Shown here one piece after another: positions 9,270-18,020 of a stretch of 64,000 nt of DNA. Source of the DNA: Methanospirillum lacunae (GTDB taxonomy: Archaea; Halobacteriota; Methanomicrobia; Methanomicrobiales; Methanospirillaceae). The notes beneath the pieces were generated by a model. That model was not told the DNA's origin and made no database searches. It saw only the letters and a list, made by a program, of their open reading frames with translations. The DNA lies in NCBI RefSeq assembly GCF_046195335.1, contig NZ_CP176093.1; one strand, written 5' to 3'. How positions within the stretch are numbered: position 1 is the stretch's first letter; each line of letters begins with the position of its first letter. The position numbers were made by a program, and so were the translations under genes.

Positions 9270-9293
9270 GGATTTAAAAAAAATCCTTTTTTT
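9270..9293 (+). terminator. Hairpin plus T-tract terminator
   Basis: GGATTT (9270-9275) pairs with AAATCC (9281-9286) over a five-A loop, followed at once by seven T. It lies six bases after the stop codon of the secreted Ig-like protein. Confidence 0.6.
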
Positions 9294-9337
9294 AATCATG
9301 GCATAACCTCATATCTGCCTGATTCAAATCATCTGCT

Positions 9338-9958
9338 ATGAGGGTTCCTTCCAGGTTTTTGATATACCTTTCTTGTCTTGCGCTATACTTTTGTACCGCA
9401 TTGATCGTTATCGAGACTGATAAAGGGGGAGAACCAATCTATACGATTCTTCGCATTGCCGGGCTATGGGGTTATATTTCATTATCCGGAGCAGTGATCA
9501 TGAATCTCTTCAAACCTGATCTAAAAAGGATCTTGGGGAGACCATTTTTACAACTCCATCATCTGTTTGCAATATCCGGATTGCTACTTGTTACTCTGCA
9601 CCCGGTCCTTTTTATTATTCTTTCAGGAGATCCTTCGTCCATTATTCCAGTTCTCTCGTCACCATTTCTTTTCTTTGTAAATGGCGGAAGGGTAGCGATT
9701 ATTATTGTCTATTTTGCTTTTCTGGCAGGGCTTTTCAGATTGAAGATTGGTACCAGATGGAAAGTTATTCATCGCCTTGTATATCCGGCCCTACTTTTAG
9801 CCATCATTCACGCAAACCTTATTGGATCTACATTCCAAAATCCAATAATCCGGATAATCTGTAACGGTCTTGCTGTTGCAATTATCATTACCAGCATACT
9901 CAAAATGTTCAAACACCATAAAAAACACAAGATGGAAGCAAACAGAAGAATATCATAG
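9338..9958 (+). CDS. Ferric-reductase-like heme membrane protein
   Basis: A 206-residue protein with about six membrane helices. Histidines H74/H75 with H88 on one helix and H145 with H158 on another reproduce the paired, 13-14 residue spaced ligands of the ferric-reductase-like transmembrane domain that holds two stacked b-type hemes. The flavin and NAD domains of true ferric reductases are missing, so it may be an electron-transfer subunit or MsrQ-like protein. The gene stands alone between a terminator and an aminotransferase gene. Heme binding is inferred from the histidine spacing; heme proteins are sparse in cytochrome-poor hydrogenotrophic methanogens, which makes this noteworthy. Confidence 0.6.
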   Translation: MRVPSRFLIYLSCLALYFCTALIVIETDKGGEPIYTILRIAGLWGYISLSGAVIMNLFKPDLKRILGRPFLQLHHLFAISGLLLVTLHPVLFIILSGDPSSIIPVLSSPFLFFVNGGRVAIIIVYFAFLAGLFRLKIGTRWKVIHRLVYPALLLAIIHANLIGSTFQNPIIRIICNGLAVAIIITSILKMFKHHKKHKMEANRRIS

Positions 9959-10053
9959 TAAATTATCCCAAAATTTTCCAAGTCCACTTTAAAATAGGCA
10001 TTATCAAATAATAATTTCAGAATCGCTATACATCCTGACATCATATAATTAAC

Positions 10054-11172
10054 ATGGATATCAGGGATTTCAGACTTGAGCGGTATATGGCACAACATGA
10101 ATTTTCAGCGCCATTTCTACTCTGCTCTTCTGATTGCGAAACCTTGTCAATTCAGGATCTGTTAACGTTCGAAGATCAATCTTATGAGAACTTTTTAAAC
10201 CTCAAACTCGGGTACACGGAGGCTCCAGGATCACCAGAACTCCGAGAAGAAATTTCCGCATGGTATAATGCAATCGATTCTAATGATGTGATTGTCACAT
10301 CAGGGGCTGAGGAAACGATATTCATTGCAATGCATGTTTTACTCAGATCCGGAGATCATGTTATCGTCCAGATGCCAGCTTATCAGTCCCTACATGAAAT
10401 TCCAAAGTCTATTGGATGTCATGTTTCTCCTTGGCATATGGTCGAAAAAAACGGGGCGTGGCATCTGGACCTCGAAATTCTGCACGATCTAATTACACCC
10501 AACACAAAGGTATTGGTGATAAACTCCCCTCATAATCCAACAGGGTACCAATTCTCTGCATCTGACTGGGCAGAAATCGAAAAGATATGCTCAGATCACT
10601 CAATATTTATCATATCTGACGAGGTCTACCGTGGAATAGAACATAATCCAGATACAGCACTAAACCCGATGGCAGATATGAGTGAGTCAGCCCTATCCAT
10701 AGGAGTAATGTCAAAATCACTCGGTCTTGCAGGTTTGCGAATTGGATGGGTAGCTTCACAGAATGAAGAATTCAGAAAAAAATTTCAGGCCTTTAAAGAT
10801 TACACAACAATATGTAACAGCGGCCCTTCGGAGTATCTTGCCAGGTTAGCATTAAAGTACAAGGATCAGATTATCAAGAATAATCTTTCGATCATCCATG
10901 AAAATATGGATATCCTTCACACATTTTTCAAGAGTTACGCTGACCAGGTTACCTGGTCAGCTCCTATTGCCGGGTCCACGGCATTTCCCAGGTTGGTATC
11001 AGACACACCTGTCGAAACCTTTTGTGATAAGGTCCGGAAGGATACGGGAGTACTCCTGCTTCCCGGGACAGTGTTCCATGTTGAAACACCCCACTTCAGA
11101 TTAGGATATGGAAGAAAAAACATGCCTGATATTTTAGGCAGGTTTGAACAGTATCTACAATCCCGGATCTAA
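10054..11172 (+). CDS. Class I/II PLP-dependent aminotransferase
   Basis: A 372-residue fold-type I enzyme. Substrate and cofactor motifs run in order: KLGYTEAPGSPELRE, NSPHNPTGY, the ISDEVYRG segment and the Schiff-base lysine K221 in MSKSLGLAGLRIGW. It belongs to the AspB/COG0436 group; the nearest remembered relatives are capreomycidine-synthase-like and aspartate aminotransferase-like enzymes, so the amino acid substrate cannot be fixed. The 3' end overlaps an extended frame of the response-regulator gene, but the likely start of that gene is 76 bases downstream, so the two may be separately translated from one message. Confidence 0.8.
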   Translation: MDIRDFRLERYMAQHEFSAPFLLCSSDCETLSIQDLLTFEDQSYENFLNLKLGYTEAPGSPELREEISAWYNAIDSNDVIVTSGAEETIFIAMHVLLRSGDHVIVQMPAYQSLHEIPKSIGCHVSPWHMVEKNGAWHLDLEILHDLITPNTKVLVINSPHNPTGYQFSASDWAEIEKICSDHSIFIISDEVYRGIEHNPDTALNPMADMSESALSIGVMSKSLGLAGLRIGWVASQNEEFRKKFQAFKDYTTICNSGPSEYLARLALKYKDQIIKNNLSIIHENMDILHTFFKSYADQVTWSAPIAGSTAFPRLVSDTPVETFCDKVRKDTGVLLLPGTVFHVETPHFRLGYGRKNMPDILGRFEQYLQSRI

Positions 11173-11248
11173 TTTATATGAGATCGATATATCCCACAGA
11201 TTTAATCAAGGTGCAGGGTCAAATAAGTTTAATCGAAGAGACCTAATC

Positions 11249-11872
11249 ATGTCGGTAGAAATCCTAGTTGTTGATGATGAACCTGCTCTCAACGAGCTTT
11301 TTGTTATCGGCCTGAAAAAATACGGGTTTTCTACAGAGGGAGTACTCGGAGGCAGAGAATGTCTGGATCTACTCAAAGATGAATACAGGCCTGACCTAAT
11401 TCTACTCGATATGATGATGGAACCTATGGATGGATGGGAAACTCTCCATCATATCAAGGCAGACCCGGATTTTCGTAAGATTCCGGTAATCATGCAGACC
11501 GGAAAAAACCTGACTTTTAAAGAAGCTGAACAATTTTCATACTATATTGAGGATTACATCATGAAGCCGATTACCCCCAAGCGTTGTGTCGACATTATTA
11601 ATGAAATCCTTGAAAAGCAACGAATAATACAGGCACTTATAGATAAAGCACATGCGAAGGGATGCTCTGAAAGTGAGATTGATCACTTTGTTACAATTCA
11701 TCGTGCCAATGATGTGTCAGGAAGGCTAATGCATCTACTTGAAGATCGATATGGTTCATCTACAGGTGAACAGGATCCTGATTCATACGGGCCTGAAGAT
11801 TTCCAGATTTTTAGATCAAAAATCAAAGCAGAATATGATCTTCTCATTCAGAATATGGGCATTAATACCTGA
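11249..11872 (+). CDS. Response regulator, receiver domain with C-terminal extension
   Basis: The receiver starts MSVEILVVDDE at 11249; an in-frame ATG at 11144 would add 35 residues unrelated to the family, so I reject it. The 207-residue product has acidic pocket D9-D10, phosphoacceptor D54 in LILLDMMM, T84 and K106 in IMKPITP, so phosphotransfer should work. Residues 120-207 form a helical extension with no recognised DNA-binding or output domain. No histidine kinase is encoded nearby, so it is an orphan regulator, probably signalling by protein contact. A weak CCTGA/TCAGG hairpin and a T6 run follow the stop codon. Confidence 0.78.
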   Translation: MSVEILVVDDEPALNELFVIGLKKYGFSTEGVLGGRECLDLLKDEYRPDLILLDMMMEPMDGWETLHHIKADPDFRKIPVIMQTGKNLTFKEAEQFSYYIEDYIMKPITPKRCVDIINEILEKQRIIQALIDKAHAKGCSESEIDHFVTIHRANDVSGRLMHLLEDRYGSSTGEQDPDSYGPEDFQIFRSKIKAEYDLLIQNMGINT

Positions 11873-11920
11873 TTTCCTTTCAGGAAAATGCCCTTTTTTA
11901 AAGACCAGCAGCCTTAAAAA

Positions 11921-13987
11921 TCATGGTGATGGTTTTGTGGGACTATCCAGATTACAGGATTCAAGGATTGCCCCAACAGTTCTGAATGCATCCTGAAGAT
12001 CCTGATAATTTGGAATATGTGCTTCCCCAAGCATATCAATAGCTGACTTCATAGAGTCACCTCCGAGAAGACATCCAACCACCATGCTATGAGTAAACCT
12101 GGAGAGTCTGATCATCTCATGAGCAAGGTTTTTAGGATCCATCATAGCCACCGGTGCAGTGATTACTACAGCAATATCCCAGAGATGTTGGTACTTAATC
12201 ATTACATCAAATACTCGGGCAAAACGTGAAGCATTACTATCCCCGAGGAGATCAACCGGATTTTTATGAGACCAGGAATCAGGGAGAATACTATTGAGTT
12301 CTTCAATAACCTGATCAGACAGTGTGATCATCTCCATCGCACTCTTTTCTGCATAGTCTGAAGCAAGTACTCCAAATCCTCCTGCGTTGGTGAGGATGAT
12401 CGTTCTTTTCCCTTTGGGATAACCTTCAGAAACCACAAGACGGGCAATATCAAAGGCCTCCGCGAGAGAATAGGCAGGGATCACCCCACTCTGCTTAAAA
12501 GCTGCAATGTATGTTTCATAACTCCCTGCAAGGGATCCGGTATGCGACGAAGCAGCTTCACGACCTCTTACTGAAGAACCAGACTTAAGTGCGATCACCG
12601 GTTTTCTTCCCCTCATATTTTTGGCATATGCCAAAAATGCATGCCCGTCACGGATCTCCTCGACATACAGGATAACAGCATAGGTATGTGGGTCCTGATC
12701 AAGAACCTGCAAATACTCTAAAAATCCCATGTCGGTCTGGTTTCCTACACTAATGACAGATGAAAAACCTATGCGGCGGGAAATTGACCAGTCTAGAACC
12801 GTTGTAATGATGGCACCACTTTGAGAAATGAATCCAATTTGGCCAGAAAGTGGAGACTGTACATCAAAAGTTGCATTCAGGTCCAGTGGCGGGATAATGA
12901 TACCCAAACAGTTCGGACCGACTATCCTTATTCCTGTCTCTCTGGCTACCTTAAGCAGTTCTTCTTCAAGTTCTCTTCCTGCATCACCGGTCTCTTTGAA
13001 TCCGGCAGTCAGGATCACTGCAGATTTTACTCCCTTCTCTCCTGCTTCTTTAACAATATCAGGAACTGTTACTGCAGGGGTTGCAATAACCACCATCTCA
13101 ACAGGGCTCGGAATAGAACTAATGGTAGGATAGACTTTTTTACCAAGAATATCACCAGCGTTCGGATTGACCGGGTAGAGTTCGCCCTGGAAGTTCAGAA
13201 GATTACGAAAGACAGCATATCCGACCTTCCCCGGAGTTCGTGATGCTCCAACTACTGCAATAGAGGAAGGATGGAGAAGGTCCGGAACCGGTGAAAGAAT
13301 CTGTGGAGTGACCTGGGGTTTTTCAGGTGTAGATTTTATAAATATCCGGGCGTCTACTGCACATGCACCATTATCCCAGAGGACAAGCGGGTTGATATCA
13401 AATTCAACTATTCTTTCATCTTCAAGAAATAATCTGCCAATCTTTTCCAGTATATCCACGAGGGTCTGCTCATCAAGAGGTTTATGCCCACGATAACCAG
13501 ATATCAGCCGGTATCCAGCCATCTCATGGATCATGGCTCTGTATTCAGGTGCGTCTACAGGCAGAACTCTCATTGAGAAATCATGAAGGAGTTCGACAAA
13601 AATTCCACCCATCCCCACAGTGAGTACCTTACCGAATGCTGAATCTATTTTTCCTCCGATGAGCAGTTCGGTTCCTGATTTCATTTCCTGTTCGACAAGA
13701 TACCCGCTAATTACTGCTTGAGAATCATATGTAGCAACCTTTTGATCAATATCCAGAAGGGCTTCAACAAGTGCCTCATGACTGGCAATATGCAGAACTA
13801 CTCCCCCTGCGTCTGTTTTATGGATAATTTGTCCAGAGACAACCTTTACAACAACGGGAAATCCGATGTCTTCAGCAGCAACTGCTGCCTCCTCATGGGT
13901 GGTCACAAACCGGTATGCCGGAACCGGAATACCATACCTGGTGAGTAGTTCGTACCCATCCTTTTCAGTAAGCAGCCGCCTATCCAT
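11921..13987 (-). CDS. ADP-forming acetate/acyl-CoA synthetase, fused beta-alpha
   Basis: A 688-residue fused acyl-CoA synthetase (ADP-forming), which interconverts acyl-CoA + ADP + Pi with acid + ATP + CoA. The N-terminal 230 residues are the ATP-grasp beta part (GFPVVVKVVSG, HKTDAGGVVL, FDINPLVL). The alpha part follows from about residue 245 with the CoA-binding Rossmann start IAVVGASRTPGKVG, GPNCLGI, and the phosphohistidine H482 in SSHTGSLAGS. The common arrangement is alpha before beta; here the order is reversed. It could conserve energy from, or activate, acetate or branched acids. It reads leftward as a single gene with the small DUF2703-like gene upstream on the same strand. Confidence 0.88.
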   Translation of the reverse strand: MDRRLLTEKDGYELLTRYGIPVPAYRFVTTHEEAAVAAEDIGFPVVVKVVSGQIIHKTDAGGVVLHIASHEALVEALLDIDQKVATYDSQAVISGYLVEQEMKSGTELLIGGKIDSAFGKVLTVGMGGIFVELLHDFSMRVLPVDAPEYRAMIHEMAGYRLISGYRGHKPLDEQTLVDILEKIGRLFLEDERIVEFDINPLVLWDNGACAVDARIFIKSTPEKPQVTPQILSPVPDLLHPSSIAVVGASRTPGKVGYAVFRNLLNFQGELYPVNPNAGDILGKKVYPTISSIPSPVEMVVIATPAVTVPDIVKEAGEKGVKSAVILTAGFKETGDAGRELEEELLKVARETGIRIVGPNCLGIIIPPLDLNATFDVQSPLSGQIGFISQSGAIITTVLDWSISRRIGFSSVISVGNQTDMGFLEYLQVLDQDPHTYAVILYVEEIRDGHAFLAYAKNMRGRKPVIALKSGSSVRGREAASSHTGSLAGSYETYIAAFKQSGVIPAYSLAEAFDIARLVVSEGYPKGKRTIILTNAGGFGVLASDYAEKSAMEMITLSDQVIEELNSILPDSWSHKNPVDLLGDSNASRFARVFDVMIKYQHLWDIAVVITAPVAMMDPKNLAHEMIRLSRFTHSMVVGCLLGGDSMKSAIDMLGEAHIPNYQDLQDAFRTVGAILESCNLDSPTKPSP

Positions 13988-14054
13988 TGTATCTCCTGCG
14001 TATGTGTCAGCATAGGCAACTCAATCAGATAAGCGTTGTGTGAAAAAATAAGAT

Positions 14055-14417
14055 TCAGATATTCTGAAGAAGAGCTTGAAAAATTCCCTTACGAAGAACT
14101 TCTCTTGTAACTGGCAGATCCGTGGAGACAGGAGTGAGACTACCCAGTGATTTTGAATTGATGAAAAATTCTGATGAACCTGGTGCGATATCAGCGCTGA
14201 TGGTATTATTGAAGAAGATCATTTCAACGCCTGATACAGCAAGATCACTGGAAAGGGTATGAATACATTCTTCAATCTCTTTCACTTTCTCTTCGGGAGT
14301 GTCTTTGTGGCGCCATTCAATCTTTAACGTTATCTTCTCAATACTACCGCCACACCCTGTGCAGGATTCACATTTATCCGGTGTACACCCGGCTTCGGCC
14401 TGTTCCATTATAGTCAC
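14055..14417 (-). CDS. Small Cys-rich protein, DUF2703-like
   Basis: A 120-residue protein. After a cysteine cluster near the N-terminus (CTPDKCESCTGCGG) comes a thioredoxin-like alternation: KITLKIEWRH, a helix with KVKEIEECIHTL, then VEMIFFNN. This resembles the DUF2703 family of putative redox or metal-binding proteins. The cysteines could bind a metal or Fe-S centre. It lies 67 bases upstream of the ADP-forming synthetase on the same strand and may share its message, but a functional link is not evident. Family call is moderate. Confidence 0.55.
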   Translation of the reverse strand: MTIMEQAEAGCTPDKCESCTGCGGSIEKITLKIEWRHKDTPEEKVKEIEECIHTLSSDLAVSGVEMIFFNNTISADIAPGSSEFFINSKSLGSLTPVSTDLPVTREVLRKGIFQALLQNI

Positions 14418-14989
14418 CTGAATTTACTCATAGTAGTGTATGGCATTACATTTTGAAATTGTTCTCTATTCCAATCCAACGCTTTTCAAAATATACTATA
14501 GAATTTTTCCAGGTTCTGTTCTATAATCGTATTGCATTGCGTTATCAGGATGAAACGTCACTTATTTTTTTCGATAAGTGAGGGAATTTTGATAATGGTG
14601 ATCCATCATCATGATGACGATAAGAAAAAGGGGGTTTTGTGTGCAACCTTCAGCCGGGCTTGGATGGATCAGGTATGTATATTGGGGGGGTTTTGGAGTT
14701 CTGATTCTGGTGACTTGTGCGCCCCGGCTTTGGGCTTTGCACAAGTATTCCTCACACTGAAGGATATTTGAACTTTACAGAAACAGGGCGAAAGTATTTT
14801 TCAATTTTATACATATTTCAGAATAAATTGCATGAAAGCCTCAATTTTAATTTAATCTCAAATTTTAATACATAAATAACATTCATCACTTTCGTCCTAA
14901 AAATTAAGTTAAAATTTAGCGAAGAAAAAAACCGGTTTTCACCCGTAAAGATAATTGGTTTCTCCCGGTGATCTTATCTGACAAACATC
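14418..14989. other. Long intergenic region with structured element
   Basis: 572 bases without a convincing gene, between the leftward DUF2703-like gene and dinB. Besides the inverted-repeat element at 14647-14763 it is AT-rich; the last 200 bases presumably hold the dinB promoter. Short open frames in both directions at 14532-14771 show no ribosome site or protein-like composition. Confidence 0.5.
14647..14763. other. Candidate structured RNA or regulatory element (nested inverted repeats)
   Basis: CCTTCAG (14647-14653) is complementary to CTGAAGG (14757-14763), closing a 117-base domain. Inside it lies a strong hairpin: ACTTGTGC (14713-14720) pairs with GCACAAGT (14739-14746), extended inward by GCCC (14721-14724) with GGGC (14732-14735) and a three-T bulge. 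The G+C content of the element exceeds its flanks. This could be a small RNA, a leader element or a transcription-factor site; nothing in the sequence decides between them. Confidence 0.4.
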
Positions 14990-16063
14990 ATGGAAAATCA
15001 GATTATCGCCCATCTTGACATGGATTCATTCTATGCTTCTGTTGAGATCCGTGATGATCCCTCTCTTACAGGACAACCGGTCGTAGTTGGCTCTGATCCT
15101 CAGGAGGGAAAAGGACGCGGTGTGATCAGCACATGCTCATATGAAGCACGAAGATATGGTCTCCATTCAGGGATGCCGATATCTCAGGCATGGCAACTCT
15201 GCCCCCATGCCGTATATATTCGTCCAAGTGGAAAATACAGCATTGTTTCTGCTCGAATTATGGAAATCCTGCAGTATTATACGCAACATCTTGAACAGGT
15301 TAGTATAGATGAAGCATATCTTGATTTTTCTGACTGTGGTTCCTATGATCAAGCAGAAGAACGAGCTTTTTTTATTAAAAAAGTTTTACAGGAACATGAA
15401 GGGTTGAGTTGTTCAATAGGGATTGCACCGGCCCGTTCCTACGCAAAAATTGCATCAGACCTACAGAAACCTAATGGCTTGACCATCATCCGACCAGATA
15501 ATCTAAAAAAAATAATATCCTCTCTTACTGTCGATAAGATTCCAGGGATCGGAAAAAAGTCATACGCACTGCTACAATCGCGTAAATTATCTACATTTAA
15601 AGATCTTGCTGAAGCAGACATTCAACTTCTTCAGGAAATTTTTGGAGCATGGGCAGTGCGAGTTCAGGATATTGCATCTGGCAATGATATCTCCGGACTT
15701 AAGGATCAGGGACCACGTCAATCCATCGGGAGGGAGACAACCTTTGCCGAAGATACTACTGATCCGGATCTGATATCAACAACCCTCGATGATTTGGCAC
15801 GGTCACTTCATGCAGAACTGCTTAGAGTTCACGCACGAACAAGGACAGTAGGTATTCGTATACGATACACAGGTTTTGTTACATACACCAGATCAGTCTC
15901 GCTATCCCATGCTGATGATAATCTGGCGTCAATCATGAAAGCTGCACATTCATTGATTGAAGAGTGTTGGGAAGGAAAACCAGTACGTCTGATCGGGATA
16001 AGACTCTCTGGTCTCGTGTATCATGATCCTAAACAGTGTACTCTGGATCAATTCTTCAGTTAA
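14990..16063 (+). CDS. dinB: Y-family DNA polymerase IV
   Basis: A 357-residue translesion polymerase. Palm metal ligands are D10 in HLDMDSFYASVE and D107/E108 in SIDEAYLDF; the fingers contain the YEARRYG motif, and the HhH thumb has KIPGIGKKS. The little-finger domain follows to the C-terminus, ending LDQFF, which resembles the clamp-binding QxxL(x)FF type peptide. It copies past damaged bases. The gene is single and convergent with the GntP permease gene (26 bases between stops). Confidence 0.93.
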   Translation: MENQIIAHLDMDSFYASVEIRDDPSLTGQPVVVGSDPQEGKGRGVISTCSYEARRYGLHSGMPISQAWQLCPHAVYIRPSGKYSIVSARIMEILQYYTQHLEQVSIDEAYLDFSDCGSYDQAEERAFFIKKVLQEHEGLSCSIGIAPARSYAKIASDLQKPNGLTIIRPDNLKKIISSLTVDKIPGIGKKSYALLQSRKLSTFKDLAEADIQLLQEIFGAWAVRVQDIASGNDISGLKDQGPRQSIGRETTFAEDTTDPDLISTTLDDLARSLHAELLRVHARTRTVGIRIRYTGFVTYTRSVSLSHADDNLASIMKAAHSLIEECWEGKPVRLIGIRLSGLVYHDPKQCTLDQFFS

Positions 16064-16089
16064 AAAACGTACAATACAAACTGGAAAAA

Positions 16090-17484
16090 TCAGGGGTAAA
16101 AGTACTGGATCGCAAACGCGACCATGTACGTCAAGACCCCGAATATCACCTGGGGGATAGTGTAACGCTTAAAGACAGTCTTCACATCATCCCCAGTTGT
16201 CCGGTGAAGCAGCCAGAAATAGGGATCTGTAACAAAGCAGATGACTCCTGCTCCTGCGATGATCATCAGGAAAAGTGCCAACGGGTTCATCATCGGAGGA
16301 ATACCAGTACTGGCAATTATCTGCGCGGTAAGTATCGAGGTGACGATACGGGATCCCTGGGCAGTCTGAATGAGAGCTGCCATTACAAAGGGAATCAAAA
16401 TGAGCGGAACATTTTGTGCAAGCACTACCAGTGAATCCTGGGCAAATGTACTCTGGGTGATCACATATCCAAGTGCTCCGGCCCCGCAGATGTCAAAAAT
16501 TACAACTCCTGCATGCTTTGCTCCGGATACAAATCCCGTCCATCTGTTTTCAGGTAGTGCTACCATTACAGCAGCAATCATTCCTGCAAACATAATGAAC
16601 TGAACCAGTGTGAAATGCGAGAGATGAAGAAGAAATAGACCGACCGGTATTGCAGCAAATATTACCAGAAATGGCACCCAAGCCTTTGGATGAAATTTAC
16701 CAGTGCAAAGACCCGAATCAATCTCACATCCGGGTTGTACATACTTTTGATCTGAATAACCACTCTCCTCAAGCCCCCATTCAGCACCTTCTGACCCTTC
16801 TGATATGATTTCGGATTCGGCCTTTTCAGTTTTCCCAGGAATCAGTGAACTTGGCTGAATATCCGATATTTGCTCTGTTACTTTAGGGGCCCTCCATTTG
16901 GTCCACCAAATCAGAAGACCCAGAAAAATCACCGAGAGGGTGATCGTTACCATGTCAAAAGTTAATGGGGTGAGGTGTTTAGGTCCAAAAGTGTCAAAGA
17001 GCGGAAAAGTGACTGGAGTAGGATAGACAAATGCTACACCAAGTGTACTACCTAGAGCTACCAGATACATAAGGCTAGACTGGCGCTTTTTATCAGGAGC
17101 TAAGTGAGAAAGCACTGGCTGGAGAATCATGTAAGCTGTGATCGGACAAGTTGAAGGAACAGCGATAATATATCCAGCAAATCCAGAAAGTGAGAGCGGG
17201 CTTTTAAGGACTTTTCTGATATCTGAAACGATCTGTTGAATATAACCCTGTTCAACAAGATATTTTGCGATAACTGAACCAGCAAGAATTGGTATTCCCA
17301 GACTATTAAAAACACTTGCGCAGCCTGTTGCAACCTGTGTAAAAACCGCATCGGGATTCCCACCAACTGCAAATCCGAATGCCACCGCACCACCAACAAG
17401 GGTGATAAAAGGAGGTACACGGAATTTTATCCCTATCACAGAGATAAGAATGATAATGATGAAAAATATCTGCAGGGTGTACAT
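16090..17484 (-). CDS. GntP-family permease
   Basis: A 464-residue polytopic membrane protein with about 12 helices. The start FRVPPFITLVGGA, the conserved GIPILAGSVIA and IIAVPSTCPITAYMILQP segments, and FVTDPYFWLL near the end fit the GntP (gluconate:H+ symporter) family in the Ion Transporter superfamily. A long acidic, poorly conserved loop occupies residues 205-275 with CxxxxGLC-type cysteines. The substrate is probably a small organic acid or sugar acid, but this cannot be read from sequence. Single gene, divergent from the small orphan gene at 17675. Confidence 0.75.
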   Translation of the reverse strand: MYTLQIFFIIIILISVIGIKFRVPPFITLVGGAVAFGFAVGGNPDAVFTQVATGCASVFNSLGIPILAGSVIAKYLVEQGYIQQIVSDIRKVLKSPLSLSGFAGYIIAVPSTCPITAYMILQPVLSHLAPDKKRQSSLMYLVALGSTLGVAFVYPTPVTFPLFDTFGPKHLTPLTFDMVTITLSVIFLGLLIWWTKWRAPKVTEQISDIQPSSLIPGKTEKAESEIISEGSEGAEWGLEESGYSDQKYVQPGCEIDSGLCTGKFHPKAWVPFLVIFAAIPVGLFLLHLSHFTLVQFIMFAGMIAAVMVALPENRWTGFVSGAKHAGVVIFDICGAGALGYVITQSTFAQDSLVVLAQNVPLILIPFVMAALIQTAQGSRIVTSILTAQIIASTGIPPMMNPLALFLMIIAGAGVICFVTDPYFWLLHRTTGDDVKTVFKRYTIPQVIFGVLTYMVAFAIQYFYP

Positions 17485-17560
17485 TGAATAATATCACTCC
17501 TGATATAATATCAAATACCGTTCAGAATGAAATCCGACCACCATACGCTTGAAGAAGCAA

Positions 17561-17568
17561 TTTATATA
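17561..17568 (+). promoter_or_regulatory. TATA box for the small-protein pair
   Basis: TTTATATA is a strong archaeal box A, about 110 bases before the chosen start at 17675, so a leader of about 85 bases is expected. It contains a GGGAGG (near 17613) not followed by a start codon at normal distance. Confidence 0.45.
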
Positions 17569-17674
17569 ATTATTAGGAGGTTGTTTCCGGATAAACAGGT
17601 GCGCAGAGAACAGGGAGGCTTACAGAGAAGAAACGAAAGAGTTGATAAATCCAAGAAGAAAAGAATACTACATA

Positions 17675-17974
17675 ATGATGGGGGGTCAATTTGAGAAGGG
17701 GCGGTGGGTGGAAGAACCTACACAACAGGCATCTGCTACGGGATCACCGGATGATCTTACAGAAAGGCTTAGTCAAGCAAAGGCTTCATTTGGGAAAGGT
17801 TTAGATGAGCTTCTCTCAGTCGGCAAGGAACTACTGACAACTCAGGAAGGCCGAAAGCATATTGGCAGAAGTATGGATCAGACAGGTGCTGAGATCATGG
17901 GAACCCTTGAGGAGACTGCCAGAAAGGCAACAGAATACATCTCTAGCGTTCTCGAACAGAAACGCAAAGACTGA
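17675..17974 (+). CDS. Small helical protein of unknown function
   Basis: About 99 residues from the ATG-ATG pair at 17675-17680 (the frame is open to a TTG at 17642, which would add eleven residues). After a Gly/Trp-containing start, residues 25-95 form long amphipathic helices (DDLTERLSQAKASFGKGLDELL, EIMGTLEETARKATEYISSVLEQ in shorter pieces) rich in A, E, K and L. No signal peptide or membrane span. It looks like a coiled-coil or phasin-like small protein. I do not recognise a family. The next small gene follows after 46 bases on the same strand. Confidence 0.5.
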   Translation: MMGGQFEKGRWVEEPTQQASATGSPDDLTERLSQAKASFGKGLDELLSVGKELLTTQEGRKHIGRSMDQTGAEIMGTLEETARKATEYISSVLEQKRKD

Positions 17975-18020
17975 AATAACACAATACAAAACGCCATCTG
18001 CAGGCTTTCATAATACATTC

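Noticed and set aside
11144..11248. Longer start of the response regulator at 11144
   Set aside because: It would overlap the aminotransferase and add 35 residues before the canonical receiver start.
14611..14704. C/D-box sRNA candidate: ATGATGA at 14611 and CTGA at 14701
   Set aside because: About 90 bases apart with no internal D'/C' pair; archaeal C/D RNAs are about 60 bases, so the boxes are probably coincidental.
14532..14771. 79-codon frame across the structured element
   Set aside because: Overlaps the inverted repeats, has no start context and poor composition.
16036..16434. 132-codon frame antisense to the GntP gene
   Set aside because: Cys/Asn-rich shadow; the opposite strand encodes clear membrane helices and family motifs.
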